From contig CAZNLH010000029.1 of the NCBI GenBank assembly GCA_964573995.1, forward strand, positions 1 through 26,888: a DNA stretch of 26,888 nt, given 5' to 3'. The position numbers and the translations under genes are program-made. Each line of letters opens with the position of its first letter. Position 1 is the first letter of the stretch. The notes beneath the pieces are model-generated. The model did no database searches and was not told the origin of the DNA. It saw nothing but the letters and a program-made list of their open reading frames with translations. Shown here one piece after another: positions 1-5,456 of this stretch. Source of the DNA: CAZNLH01 sp964573995 (GTDB lineage Bacteria > Gemmatimonadota > CAZMKB01 > CAZNLH01).

Positions 1-24
1 TCAGCAAGGGGGCCTCAATAAATA

Positions 25-38
25 TCATGCCGTTAGGC
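25..38 (+). other. 3' half of an integron attC-like site
   Basis: TCATGCC followed directly by GTTAGGC. GTTAGGC is a perfect match to the integron core-site consensus GTTRRRY. The 7 bases before it are the exact reverse complement of bases 734-740, just after the inverse core GTCTAAC beyond the antitoxin gene. It therefore reads as the right half of the preceding cassette's attC, placing a cassette boundary just before the toxin gene. The rest of that attC is outside the window, so this is inference from two short boxes. Confidence 0.5.
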
Positions 39-73
39 TGATCATATCGAGTTTCTGATCTCGCTCATCCTTC

Positions 74-102
74 TTGACAATTATGCGCCAATGGCGTATA
101 AT
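74..102 (+). promoter_or_regulatory. Consensus sigma70 promoter of higBA
   Basis: TTGACA at 74-79, a 17-base spacer, then TATAAT at 97-102: both hexamers and the spacing are perfect matches to the sigma70 consensus. Transcription should start about 7 bases after the -10 box, at or next to the toxin ATG at 108, so the message would be leaderless or nearly so. Toxin-antitoxin gene cassettes commonly carry their own promoter, unlike most integron cassettes. Confidence 0.85.
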
Positions 103-106
103 ATAC
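96..106. promoter_or_regulatory. Palindromic operator overlapping the higBA -10 box
   Basis: GTATAATATAC is a perfect inverted repeat with 5-base arms around one central base, and it covers the -10 hexamer. HigA-type antitoxins with a helix-turn-helix bind palindromes in their own promoter, so this is the natural candidate for the autorepression site. It could also be a by-product of the AT-rich -10 sequence; binding is inferred. Confidence 0.45.
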
Positions 107-107
107 T

Positions 108-425
108 ATGCGATTTATTGAAACTCCAATCTTCACAAGAGAGGTTTTGAAGCTTCTTAAAGAGGATGAATATCGAAACCTCCAGATCGTATTATTACTT
201 CGTCCTGAACAAGGTGATCCAATCCCGGGCACAGGAGGACTTCGCAAAATCCGATGGGGCGCCAAAGGGCGAGGGAAGCGCGGTGGGGCTCGAGTTATTT
301 ACTATTGGCATTTAGGCGAAGAGACATTTTACATGCTTCTTGTATATGTCAAGAGCAGGCAGGAGGATTTGACATCGGAGCAAGTACGTGTTTTGAAGCG
401 TTTGGTCAGAGAGGAATTCAAATGA
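108..425 (+). CDS. higB: RelE/HigB2-family toxin
   Basis: A 105-residue protein of the RelE/ParE superfamily, HigB2 branch. These toxins bind the ribosome and cut mRNA; the partner HigA neutralises them. Family hallmarks are visible: the FIETPIF start, GDPIPGTGGLRKIRW in the middle, then RGKRGGARVIYYW, and a C-terminal half rich in Lys and Arg. The length is normal for the family. The ATG at 108 is kept because the N-terminal FIETPIF segment is part of the family fold, although there is no room for a ribosome binding site between the promoter and this ATG. The stop overlaps the antitoxin start (ATGA), the usual toxin-first higBA order. Base composition is AT-rich compared with the rest of the window (bases 121-180 are about 37% GC), pointing to horizontal transfer. 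The V. cholerae higBA pairs also lie in an integron. Confidence 0.9.
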   Translation: MRFIETPIFTREVLKLLKEDEYRNLQIVLLLRPEQGDPIPGTGGLRKIRWGAKGRGKRGGARVIYYWHLGEETFYMLLVYVKSRQEDLTSEQVRVLKRLVREEFK

Positions 426-712
426 GAAAGCAGGATTTTGACAAGTTGGTTGAGAGCATTAAGCAGGCAGGGAAGATCCGTCGTGGTGAAATGAAGGCGA
501 GTCGCACCTTCAATTTTGAGCCTGCAGATATCAAGAGCATCCGTGGACAATTGAAGATGTCTCAGTCTGAGTTTGCATTGATGATTGGCGTCAGCTTATC
601 TACACTTCAGAATTGGGAACAAGGTCGTCGACGTCCGGAAGGTCCAGCCCGGGCTTTGCTCAAGGTTGTTGCTGAAAATCCAAGGGCAGTTGTTAAGGCG
701 CTGAGCGCTTGA
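422..712 (+). CDS. higA: HigA-family antitoxin, XRE-type helix-turn-helix
   Basis: A 96-residue DNA-binding antitoxin. Residues 1-35 are a charged N-terminal segment likely to contact the toxin. From about residue 40 comes an XRE/Cro-type helix-turn-helix: LKMSQSEFALMIGVSLSTLQ followed by NWEQGRRRPEGPA, which carries the usual recognition-helix ending. The first ATG of the antitoxin overlaps the toxin stop by four bases (ATGA), giving coupled translation. The frame stays open upstream inside the toxin gene, but that extension has no similarity and is not used. The protein should neutralise HigB and repress the promoter at 74-102, probably through the palindrome at 96-106. An attC-like inverse core follows 11 bases after the stop. 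Confidence 0.92.
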   Translation: MRKQDFDKLVESIKQAGKIRRGEMKASRTFNFEPADIKSIRGQLKMSQSEFALMIGVSLSTLQNWEQGRRRPEGPARALLKVVAENPRAVVKALSA

Positions 713-723
713 GAGTCATGACT

Positions 724-837
724 GTCTAACAACGGCATGACCCTGACACAACGCCCTGTCAAGTGCCTCGCATAGCAAATGGCGCACCAGCATGCTACGC
801 CGGTCGCGTTTTGCAGGTTATTCGCCCGGCGTTATCT
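724..837 (+). repeat. Candidate attC recombination site (degenerate right end)
   Basis: Left end: GTCTAAC at 724-730 fits the inverse core consensus RYYYAAC, followed after three bases by GGCATGA at 734-740, complementary to the box at 25-31. Inside are short inverted repeats: TGACA 744-748 with TGTCA 757-761, and GCATAGCA 770-777 with TGCTACGC 793-800 (one mismatch). The best right-end core is GTTATCT at 831-837, which matches GTTRRRY only in part and lacks the expected TCATGCC box. The left half is convincing; the right half may be decayed or recombined. No integrase gene is visible. Confidence 0.4.
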
Positions 838-852
838 GTAGGAGGTTGTGTC

Positions 853-1086
853 ATGGAGGCAGCACCCGCCGCCTCAGCCCAATCGCCCCGCACCGTGGCC
901 GATCTGGCCCCGGTGATGGAGGTCTTCGCGTAAACCTCTCGGGGCACGGCCTTAGACATGGTGCCGCCCGTCCCCTGGCTCTATCCGGCGAAGGTCGATG
1001 TGAGCAATCTGCACATCGGCTACTGCACCGACAACGGCTTCTTCCCCGCCCGCCCGCCTGCGTCCCGCGGGCAGGCATGCACCAGG
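853..1086 (+). pseudogene. Amidase-signature family remnant
   Basis: The frame from ATG 853 reads a 26-codon piece ending in RTVADLAPVMEVFA, then TAA at 931-933, then 51 more codons in the same frame containing DMVPPVPW, KVDVSNLHIGY and CTDNGFFPA, ending at TAA 1087. RTVADLA followed by a PPVPW segment, a VD..L.IGY strand and TDNG is the order seen downstream of the catalytic region in amidase-signature enzymes (glutamyl-tRNA amidotransferase A/fatty acid amide hydrolase type). The Ser-cisSer-Lys catalytic core is absent, so this is a small internal piece truncated at both ends and broken by a stop. AGGAGG lies 7 bases before ATG 853. A 6-base-pair hairpin (GCCTGC 1056-1061, GCAGGC 1071-1076) sits near its end. 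Family assignment is from pattern recognition only. Confidence 0.55.
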
Positions 1087-1105
1087 TAACGCCTTAGGAG
1101 GTCGC

Positions 1106-1753
1106 TTGGACTGGGAAGAGATCTACTCGGGAACGGCTGACTTCTTCGGTTCGGAGCCAGATCGCCTCGTGCGCGACTACATATCCGATATATGCAAATT
1201 GCGCATATTAGATATCGGGGCTGGACAGGGGCGCAATTGCATACCACTGGCACGCAGGGGCCATGCCGTGACTGCCATAGACATCTCCGATGTAGGGATG
1301 GGACAGGTCAGGGCAGCCGCCTTGCACGAGGGACTCGACATCAGGACCTGGGTCGGGGACTTCAGGGGTTTCAGCCCAAAGGCAGGGCTGTTCGATGTGG
1401 TGCTGGTGCTTGGGCTCATCCCCGCCATAGGCCGAGATGGCCTGAAGGCCCTGCAAACGAAGCTTGGGAAGTGGACGGCCGCCGGGGGTCGCGTCCTGCT
1501 CACGGCATTCACGGTCGAGGACCCTTCGTACGCGCGATGTGAATCCGAATGGAGGAAAGTCGGCCGCAACTCATACGCCAACGAGGCCGGCGAGGTGCGG
1601 ACCTTCATGGAGGAGGGAGAGGTATTGGAACTATTCGCTGGATATGATATCATTCATCACTGGGAAGGGGCCGGAGCCGAGCATCACCACGGGGATGGTC
1701 CGGTCCACCACCACGGCATCGTAGAACTCGTCGCGCGGAAGCGTGTGGTATAA
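1106..1753 (+). CDS. TehB-like class I SAM-dependent methyltransferase
   Basis: A 215-residue cytoplasmic methyltransferase. Motif I (ILDIGAGQGRN, about residues 34-44) forms the S-adenosylmethionine loop, VTAIDIS is the acidic end of strand 2, and FDVVLVLGLI is strand 4. Overall it resembles the small TehB/Tam type. The substrate cannot be read from sequence. The C-terminus is histidine-rich (EHHHGDGPVHHHG), which occurs in relatives and could bind metal. The start is TTG at 1106, with AGGAGG at 1096-1101; no in-frame ATG lies before the SAM motif. It stands alone on the + strand with its own gaps on either side, after the amidase remnant. Composition is back to the GC-rich host style, so it is probably outside the cassette island. 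Confidence 0.8.
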   Translation: MDWEEIYSGTADFFGSEPDRLVRDYISDICKLRILDIGAGQGRNCIPLARRGHAVTAIDISDVGMGQVRAAALHEGLDIRTWVGDFRGFSPKAGLFDVVLVLGLIPAIGRDGLKALQTKLGKWTAAGGRVLLTAFTVEDPSYARCESEWRKVGRNSYANEAGEVRTFMEEGEVLELFAGYDIIHHWEGAGAEHHHGDGPVHHHGIVELVARKRVV

Positions 1754-1874
1754 ACAGCGGGAAGAGTGACCTGGACCGCCTCTTTGTTTCATCGCGCACG
1801 GAGTGAAGGCCGCCAAGATGAGCAACCATCGCCTGAGAAGCGGGTGCCGCCGGCCCGTAGGGGGATATCATGAG

Positions 1875-2396
1875 ATGACAGTGGCGGACTTGGCTTTTCT
1901 CAGGCCCTGGCCTGGGACTTACGCGCTCGTATGCGAGTCTTCAGGCGAGGCAGAGGTCCCGGTGGGTCGACTTGGCACACTGTCAATCCAGGTGGGCTTC
2001 TACGTATACGTCGGGAGTGCATTAGGAGCCGGCGGCATCCGTGCCAGGGTTGGGCATCACATAGGCCAAGGAGTCAGACGCCACTGGCACGTCGACTACT
2101 TATGGCCTACTATTCGTATCGGCGAGATATGGTATTGCTACGATCCGGTGCGACGCGAACACGAGTGGGCCCGCATCCTCTATCACCTGGTGGGCTGCAC
2201 GGTCCCGCTCAGGGGATTCGGTGCCTCGGACTGCCGGTGTGAATCGCACCTCCTCTTCTCAGAACACGTCCCCTCCCTGGGTTCCTTTCAATCTCTTGTT
2301 CGTGCAAGCCTAAGCGGCCATGGCCGGGTGAGACGAATCAGGGCAGGTAGCCGCGAGGATCCTCGACATGCCGCTTGGGGGCCGGGAGCGCGGTGA
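1875..2396 (+). CDS. DUF123 / GIY-YIG-type nuclease-like protein
   Basis: A 173-residue protein of the DUF123 family, which is related to GIY-YIG endonucleases. Visible family blocks are GTYALV near the start, VGRLGTL, the GFYVYVGSALGAGG core with the tyrosine-glycine GIY-YIG-like strand, RRHWHVDYLW, and GFGASDCRCESHL near residue 120, where the two cysteines and the histidine may bind metal. Biochemical function in bacteria is not settled; a structure-specific DNA nuclease role is likely by family. ATG 1875 is preferred because the conserved part begins about 17 residues later and a GGGGG stretch precedes it; the frame also stays open back to a GTG at 1803. The last 30 residues are Arg-rich and look non-conserved. 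Confidence 0.75.
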   Translation: MTVADLAFLRPWPGTYALVCESSGEAEVPVGRLGTLSIQVGFYVYVGSALGAGGIRARVGHHIGQGVRRHWHVDYLWPTIRIGEIWYCYDPVRREHEWARILYHLVGCTVPLRGFGASDCRCESHLLFSEHVPSLGSFQSLVRASLSGHGRVRRIRAGSREDPRHAAWGPGAR

Positions 2397-2414
2397 ATCC
2401 GCCCCTTTCTCAGT

Positions 2415-2430
2415 CCCGGCCCTTGCCGGG
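2415..2430 (+). other. Hairpin after the DUF123-type gene
   Basis: CCCGGC, loop CCTT, GCCGGG: a perfect 6-base-pair stem with a tetraloop, 18 bases after the stop codon. GTCCCG 2413-2418 can alternatively pair with CGGGAC 2438-2443. There is no T run after it, so it is not a standard intrinsic terminator; it may act as a 3' end stabiliser or a weak pause. Confidence 0.35.
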
Positions 2431-2531
2431 GCACAGACGGGACCGAATAATCGTCAAGTCTGCTACCGGGGACTATTGCCCTGCGGGGGCATGTCACTTA
2501 ACTTGATAAGGCAACAGCCCAGAGGGTCATC

Positions 2532-3350
2532 ATGAATCGAAAGAGACTTCTTTTCATCCTATCGTTGATGGTAGTCCTGGCCGTGGTAACATTGATCGTT
2601 GCCCATTCTTCCCGGAACTCCCTTATGAATGTTACCGGAAGGCTCCTGGGCACCTCCAAGCCGGCAGAGGTCACCAAGGAGCCAGGAGAGATCGTCAGGG
2701 CCTCGATCGCGGCATATGGCGGGGAAGAGAGGATCAGGTCGGTGGCTGAATTGGTTCTCAAGAGCAGGATCATACTGTACGGGGAAAGGAAGGAGAAGGC
2801 AAAGGGCCGCTCGACCGAGTATTACCGCTTTCCGGACAAGGTCCGGGTCGAGTTTGTCTTCGATAACGAGCGATTGACCCAGTTGTACGACGGTCTCGAG
2901 GCTTGGACAACGTCCGGGGGGAATTGGTCCAAGGCGCCGGATTACCTGGCCGAAGGCCTCAGGCGCAGCCTGAAGAACTTCCCGACAACTATCCTCCTTA
3001 CCGCGCTTGAAGAGCGGACAATATTGAGCGCGGCGGGCCCGGACACTGCCAATGGGGGGAAGGATTATGTACTCGATTTGACCGACGGCGAAGGGGACCG
3101 GAGCCGTCTCTGGTTCGACAGCCGGTCTATCCTGATGAAGCGACTCGATTATGTACTCTATTCGAGCCTTGGTGCCGACTCCATGGCCGTTTCACTGTCG
3201 GACTATAGGGACCTGGAAGGGATCCAGACGCCCTTCCAGGTTACCATATTCTACAACGGCAAGAAGGCCCAGGAGACCCTCATAGACTCCGTCTTTTACA
3301 ACCCCCACATCCCCGACTCGCTCTTCACAAGACCATCCAACGGCGGCTGA
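2532..3350 (+). CDS. Exported LolA-like protein with N-terminal anchor
   Basis: A 272-residue protein with an N-terminal membrane segment (residues 6-24) preceded by NRKR, so it is exported or anchored with the body outside the cytoplasm. No lipobox cysteine is present. The body (IVRASIAAYGGEERIRSV, then alternating strands such as VRVEFVFDNERLTQLYDG, and a final TPFQVTIFYNGKK with VFYNPHIPDSLF) resembles the half-barrel of outer-membrane lipoprotein-sorting/LolA-like proteins, many of which have no known ligand. AGAGGG lies a few bases before the ATG. It is a single-gene unit facing the sigma-factor operon, with which it converges. A role in lipid or lipoprotein handling is suggested by fold only. 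Confidence 0.65.
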   Translation: MNRKRLLFILSLMVVLAVVTLIVAHSSRNSLMNVTGRLLGTSKPAEVTKEPGEIVRASIAAYGGEERIRSVAELVLKSRIILYGERKEKAKGRSTEYYRFPDKVRVEFVFDNERLTQLYDGLEAWTTSGGNWSKAPDYLAEGLRRSLKNFPTTILLTALEERTILSAAGPDTANGGKDYVLDLTDGEGDRSRLWFDSRSILMKRLDYVLYSSLGADSMAVSLSDYRDLEGIQTPFQVTIFYNGKKAQETLIDSVFYNPHIPDSLFTRPSNGG

Positions 3351-3373
3351 TCGTGAGACCACGGGCCACGATA

Positions 3374-3390
3374 TCGTGACCGGCTCACGA
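3374..3390. other. Hairpin between convergent genes
   Basis: TCGTGA, loop CCGGC, TCACGA: a perfect 6-base-pair stem in the 68-base gap between the two converging genes. No T run follows on either strand, so a terminator role is only possible, not shown. Confidence 0.3.
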
Positions 3391-3418
3391 CGAGGCATGA
3401 CAATGTTGAGATCGCACA

Positions 3419-3988
3419 TCACCTGGGAGGCCCCCCCGGCTGAGGTTGTGGTCCATTTCCGGGGAAATGTTCCCTCCCCTCCCGGCCACGTCGCAACTCG
3501 TCCGGGTGCCGGGCCTGAAAGATGAGATCCCGTATCTCCTGCTCGAAGTCCCGCTCAAACACGATATATCGCGCCACCTGTTCGGGATCGAGTATCTCCC
3601 TCACCCTCTTCAACTCGCGGTCTTCGAGGTCCCTGATTCCGGCCCTGACCTTCGTCAGCCTGTCGATGAGGCCGTTGACCGCCTCAGGATCGGGATTCTC
3701 ACCCTTGATCGTGTCCCTCAATTCACGCATGACCCACCCGCGTTCTTCGTTCAGGTCCCTCCTTTTCCCGTCCAGGTCCCTGAGAAACGGGAACAAGGCC
3801 GCTCCCTCCTCTTCCGTCAGGTTGAGCGCGTCTGTCATACGCCACATCCTCATCATCTCGATACGATCGAGCACCCTGTCCCTGCGTTTTTCAGGGGCTG
3901 CATCCTGGGCAGCAAGGAGGGTGACCGAAGAGATGGTAAGGAAGACAATGAGGAGTATGCCCTCACCTGTAACGTTCGCTTTCATCAT
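3419..3988 (-). CDS. Spy/CpxP-like periplasmic protein
   Basis: A 189-residue protein with a cleavable-looking signal peptide (residues 1-27, ending LLAAQ) and a mature part that is almost wholly charged helices. The pattern LNLTEEEGAALFPFLRDLD, then many Arg/Glu repeats, then ILDPEQVARYIVFERDFE, is the LTxxQ-like layout of Spy, CpxP and heavy-metal sensor periplasmic proteins. The C-terminus is Gly/Pro/Gln-rich and probably disordered. The frame opens at a TTG (3991), but AGGGGA fits the ATG at 3988 or 3985 better. It is the third gene of the sigma/anti-sigma unit, and its upstream gap carries the same 10-base motif as the sigma promoter region. Likely role: chaperone or sensor for envelope stress feeding on the sigma/anti-sigma pair. 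Confidence 0.65.
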   Translation of the reverse strand: MMKANVTGEGILLIVFLTISSVTLLAAQDAAPEKRRDRVLDRIEMMRMWRMTDALNLTEEEGAALFPFLRDLDGKRRDLNEERGWVMRELRDTIKGENPDPEAVNGLIDRLTKVRAGIRDLEDRELKRVREILDPEQVARYIVFERDFEQEIRDLIFQARHPDELRRGREGREHFPGNGPQPQPGGPPR

Positions 3989-4035
3989 CAATCTCCCCTG
4001 GTTAAGATTTCAAAGTGACACTGTAATCGATCCCC

Positions 4036-4045
4036 CCGTCAACCC
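4036..4045 (-). promoter_or_regulatory. Shared -35-like motif before the Spy-like gene
   Basis: On the - strand this reads GGGTTGACGG and overlaps the stop codon of the anti-sigma gene. The identical 10 bases occur at 5346-5355, upstream of the sigma gene. This would suit the -35 box of a promoter recognised by the sigma factor itself or by the housekeeping sigma. The -10 boxes of the two copies do not align well, so the assignment is tentative. Confidence 0.35.
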
Positions 4046-4746
4046 CTTATGGAGATACTCTCCAGCATATCCATCAGTCTCTGCATCTCCTCCGGTTTGA
4101 GCCCTTGAACCTCTTCCTCGACATCTGGTGCCATCCACTCGGAGGATATGGATTCCCCGTACCCACCCATGATCATATCTTTGAATTCATCCGTCACCGC
4201 CAGGAGGACATTAGATAACTCCCAGTCGGAGATCCCGCTCAGGTCCTCGAACGCCGGGGCCTCGCTGAGTGTCTCTCCATTCAAGTAGACCTGCTCGAGG
4301 ACGTCCTGATCGAGCCCAGCGAGCGAGGCCGTCAGGGAATTACGGTTTGCGCCGGTATCGTCCCTGCCGATAAGTATGATCCCGATACATACGAGTATGA
4401 CCGCTGCAAGTGACCCCAAGGGATAGTACCATCGCGCGAACGAGAACGAGGGAATTGGCCCAATTCCAGCCTTGATGCGGCGGAAGATGGAATCCATGAC
4501 TGTACCCCTCTTCAAAGCGCCTTTGCGTACGGCCCGGATGATCTCATACCGCTGAGACCTCCAGAATTCGGTCCCGGGATCCTCCACCTCCACCTCGCGG
4601 ACGAGACGCATCGTCTCCTGCATGCGCCTGTACTCCTCTCTGCACGCTCGACACGCATCGATGTGGAGGGCCATACCCCGCGCATCTTGCCCACATTGTC
4701 CGTCCAGGTAGTCTACAAGGTGTTCCCTCACCTCTTCACACTTCAT
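4039..4746 (-). CDS. Anti-sigma factor with zf-HC2 zinc finger
   Basis: A 235-residue single-pass membrane protein. The N-terminal cytoplasmic domain has Cys3, then His28-x3-Cys32-x2-Cys35, the zinc-binding anti-sigma (zf-HC2) signature that clamps the ECF sigma factor. A transmembrane helix lies at about residues 107-127, and about 105 residues follow outside the membrane. The outer part is acidic and ends in two helices (ELSNVLLAVTDEF; PEEMQRLMDMLESI), matching no domain I recognise. The gene starts inside the end of the sigma gene (11-base overlap), so the two are translationally coupled. The long outer domain next to a Spy-like protein suggests that envelope state is sensed through it. 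Confidence 0.85.
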   Translation of the reverse strand: MKCEEVREHLVDYLDGQCGQDARGMALHIDACRACREEYRRMQETMRLVREVEVEDPGTEFWRSQRYEIIRAVRKGALKRGTVMDSIFRRIKAGIGPIPSFSFARWYYPLGSLAAVILVCIGIILIGRDDTGANRNSLTASLAGLDQDVLEQVYLNGETLSEAPAFEDLSGISDWELSNVLLAVTDEFKDMIMGGYGESISSEWMAPDVEEEVQGLKPEEMQRLMDMLESISIRG

Positions 4747-5317
4747 TGATACCGCCTCCCTCGATCAAGCGCGCCTTGAGGTTCTTCAAGGCGTGGAAAT
4801 AGTTCGCCCTCGAATTATTTTCAGTGATGCCGAGGATCTGTCCTATCTCCTTGTGCGACATAAGATGGTAGCAACGCAGAATCAATGTCAACCTCTGTCT
4901 CTCCGGGAGTTCCCCGATTGCCCTCCTGACGCGCCGGTCTCTCTCTCTCTTGAGCAAGGTCTCCAATGGCGCATCCCCCTGGTCCGGCTCCTCATCGCTC
5001 CGGGCGTACCGTTCTGCCACCCTGGAACGCTTCAGGTGGTTCAGGCTCAGGTTGACGGCAATCTTGCACAACCAGGTCCTGAACGAGGCCTGTCTCTTGA
5101 ACTTGCGGATCTCCTGGAAGGCCTTCATGAAGGCCTGCTGGGTGATATCCGCCGCATCATCATGATTGCCGACGATCCGCAGGGCCATGTAATAGACGAC
5201 CTTCTGATGCCTGGTGACGAGTTGCTCAAAGGCTCGCTCTTCACCATCGACGAACTGTTCGATTAGCGTGAAATCGCTCTCCACGGCGGTATCTTCACTC
5301 CATTGGATTAGACACAT
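4736..5317 (-). CDS. ECF-type RNA polymerase sigma factor (RpoE-like)
   Basis: A 193-residue sigma70-family factor with only regions 2 and 4. Region 2: AFEQLVTRHQKVVYYMALRI, then DDAADITQQAFMKAFQEI and FRTWLCKIAVNLSLNHLKR. Region 4: LPERQRLTLILRCYHLMSHK, then EIGQILGITENNSRANYFHA as the DNA-binding helix-turn-helix. The ATG at 5317 has no clear ribosome binding site; GTG at 5284, giving a protein starting VESDFTLIEQF, also fits the family's usual N-terminus. It heads a three-gene unit with the anti-sigma factor and the Spy-like protein, and a terminator at 5367-5398 separates it from the gene before it. Autoregulation is likely given the shared motif at 5346-5355 and 4036-4045. Confidence 0.9.
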   Translation of the reverse strand: MCLIQWSEDTAVESDFTLIEQFVDGEERAFEQLVTRHQKVVYYMALRIVGNHDDAADITQQAFMKAFQEIRKFKRQASFRTWLCKIAVNLSLNHLKRSRVAERYARSDEEPDQGDAPLETLLKRERDRRVRRAIGELPERQRLTLILRCYHLMSHKEIGQILGITENNSRANYFHALKNLKARLIEGGGINEV

Positions 5318-5345
5318 TCATGACAGAAATGTTAAATTGAGGTCA

Positions 5346-5355
5346 CCGTCAACCC
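5346..5355 (-). promoter_or_regulatory. Shared -35-like motif before the ECF sigma gene
   Basis: GGGTTGACGG on the - strand, 29 bases before the sigma ATG and just after the upstream terminator, an apt place for the operon promoter. The same 10 bases lie before the Spy-like gene at 4036-4045. A -10 element is not clear. Confidence 0.4.
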
Positions 5356-5356
5356 A

Positions 5357-5398
5357 GTGTGCAAAAAAGGGGCCTTGAACTCACACTCAAGGCCCCTT
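5357..5398 (-). terminator. Intrinsic terminator of the Tyr-rich protein gene
   Basis: AAGGGGCCTTGA (5367-5378) pairs perfectly with TCAAGGCCCCTT (5387-5398), a 12-base-pair stem with an 8-base loop. On the - strand the stem is followed by a run of six T (the A run at 5363-5368). It lies about 60 bases after the stop of the DUF4384 gene and insulates the sigma operon from it. The + strand side has no T run, so it acts in one direction. Confidence 0.88.
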
Positions 5399-5456
5399 AT
5401 CATTGAATTCCTTGTCCGCCTATGCTCCGGGGGGGGTGCCCCTTATCCTATACTTC

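Noticed and set aside
1056..1076. GC-rich hairpin resembling an interspersed repeat; a similar GC-rich string lies near 5540
   Set aside because: The two copies match only loosely and the second is within a coding region, so a repeat family is not supported by this window.
792..1097. 101-codon + strand frame across the amidase remnant
   Set aside because: Arg-rich, out of frame with the amidase-like residues and without known motifs.
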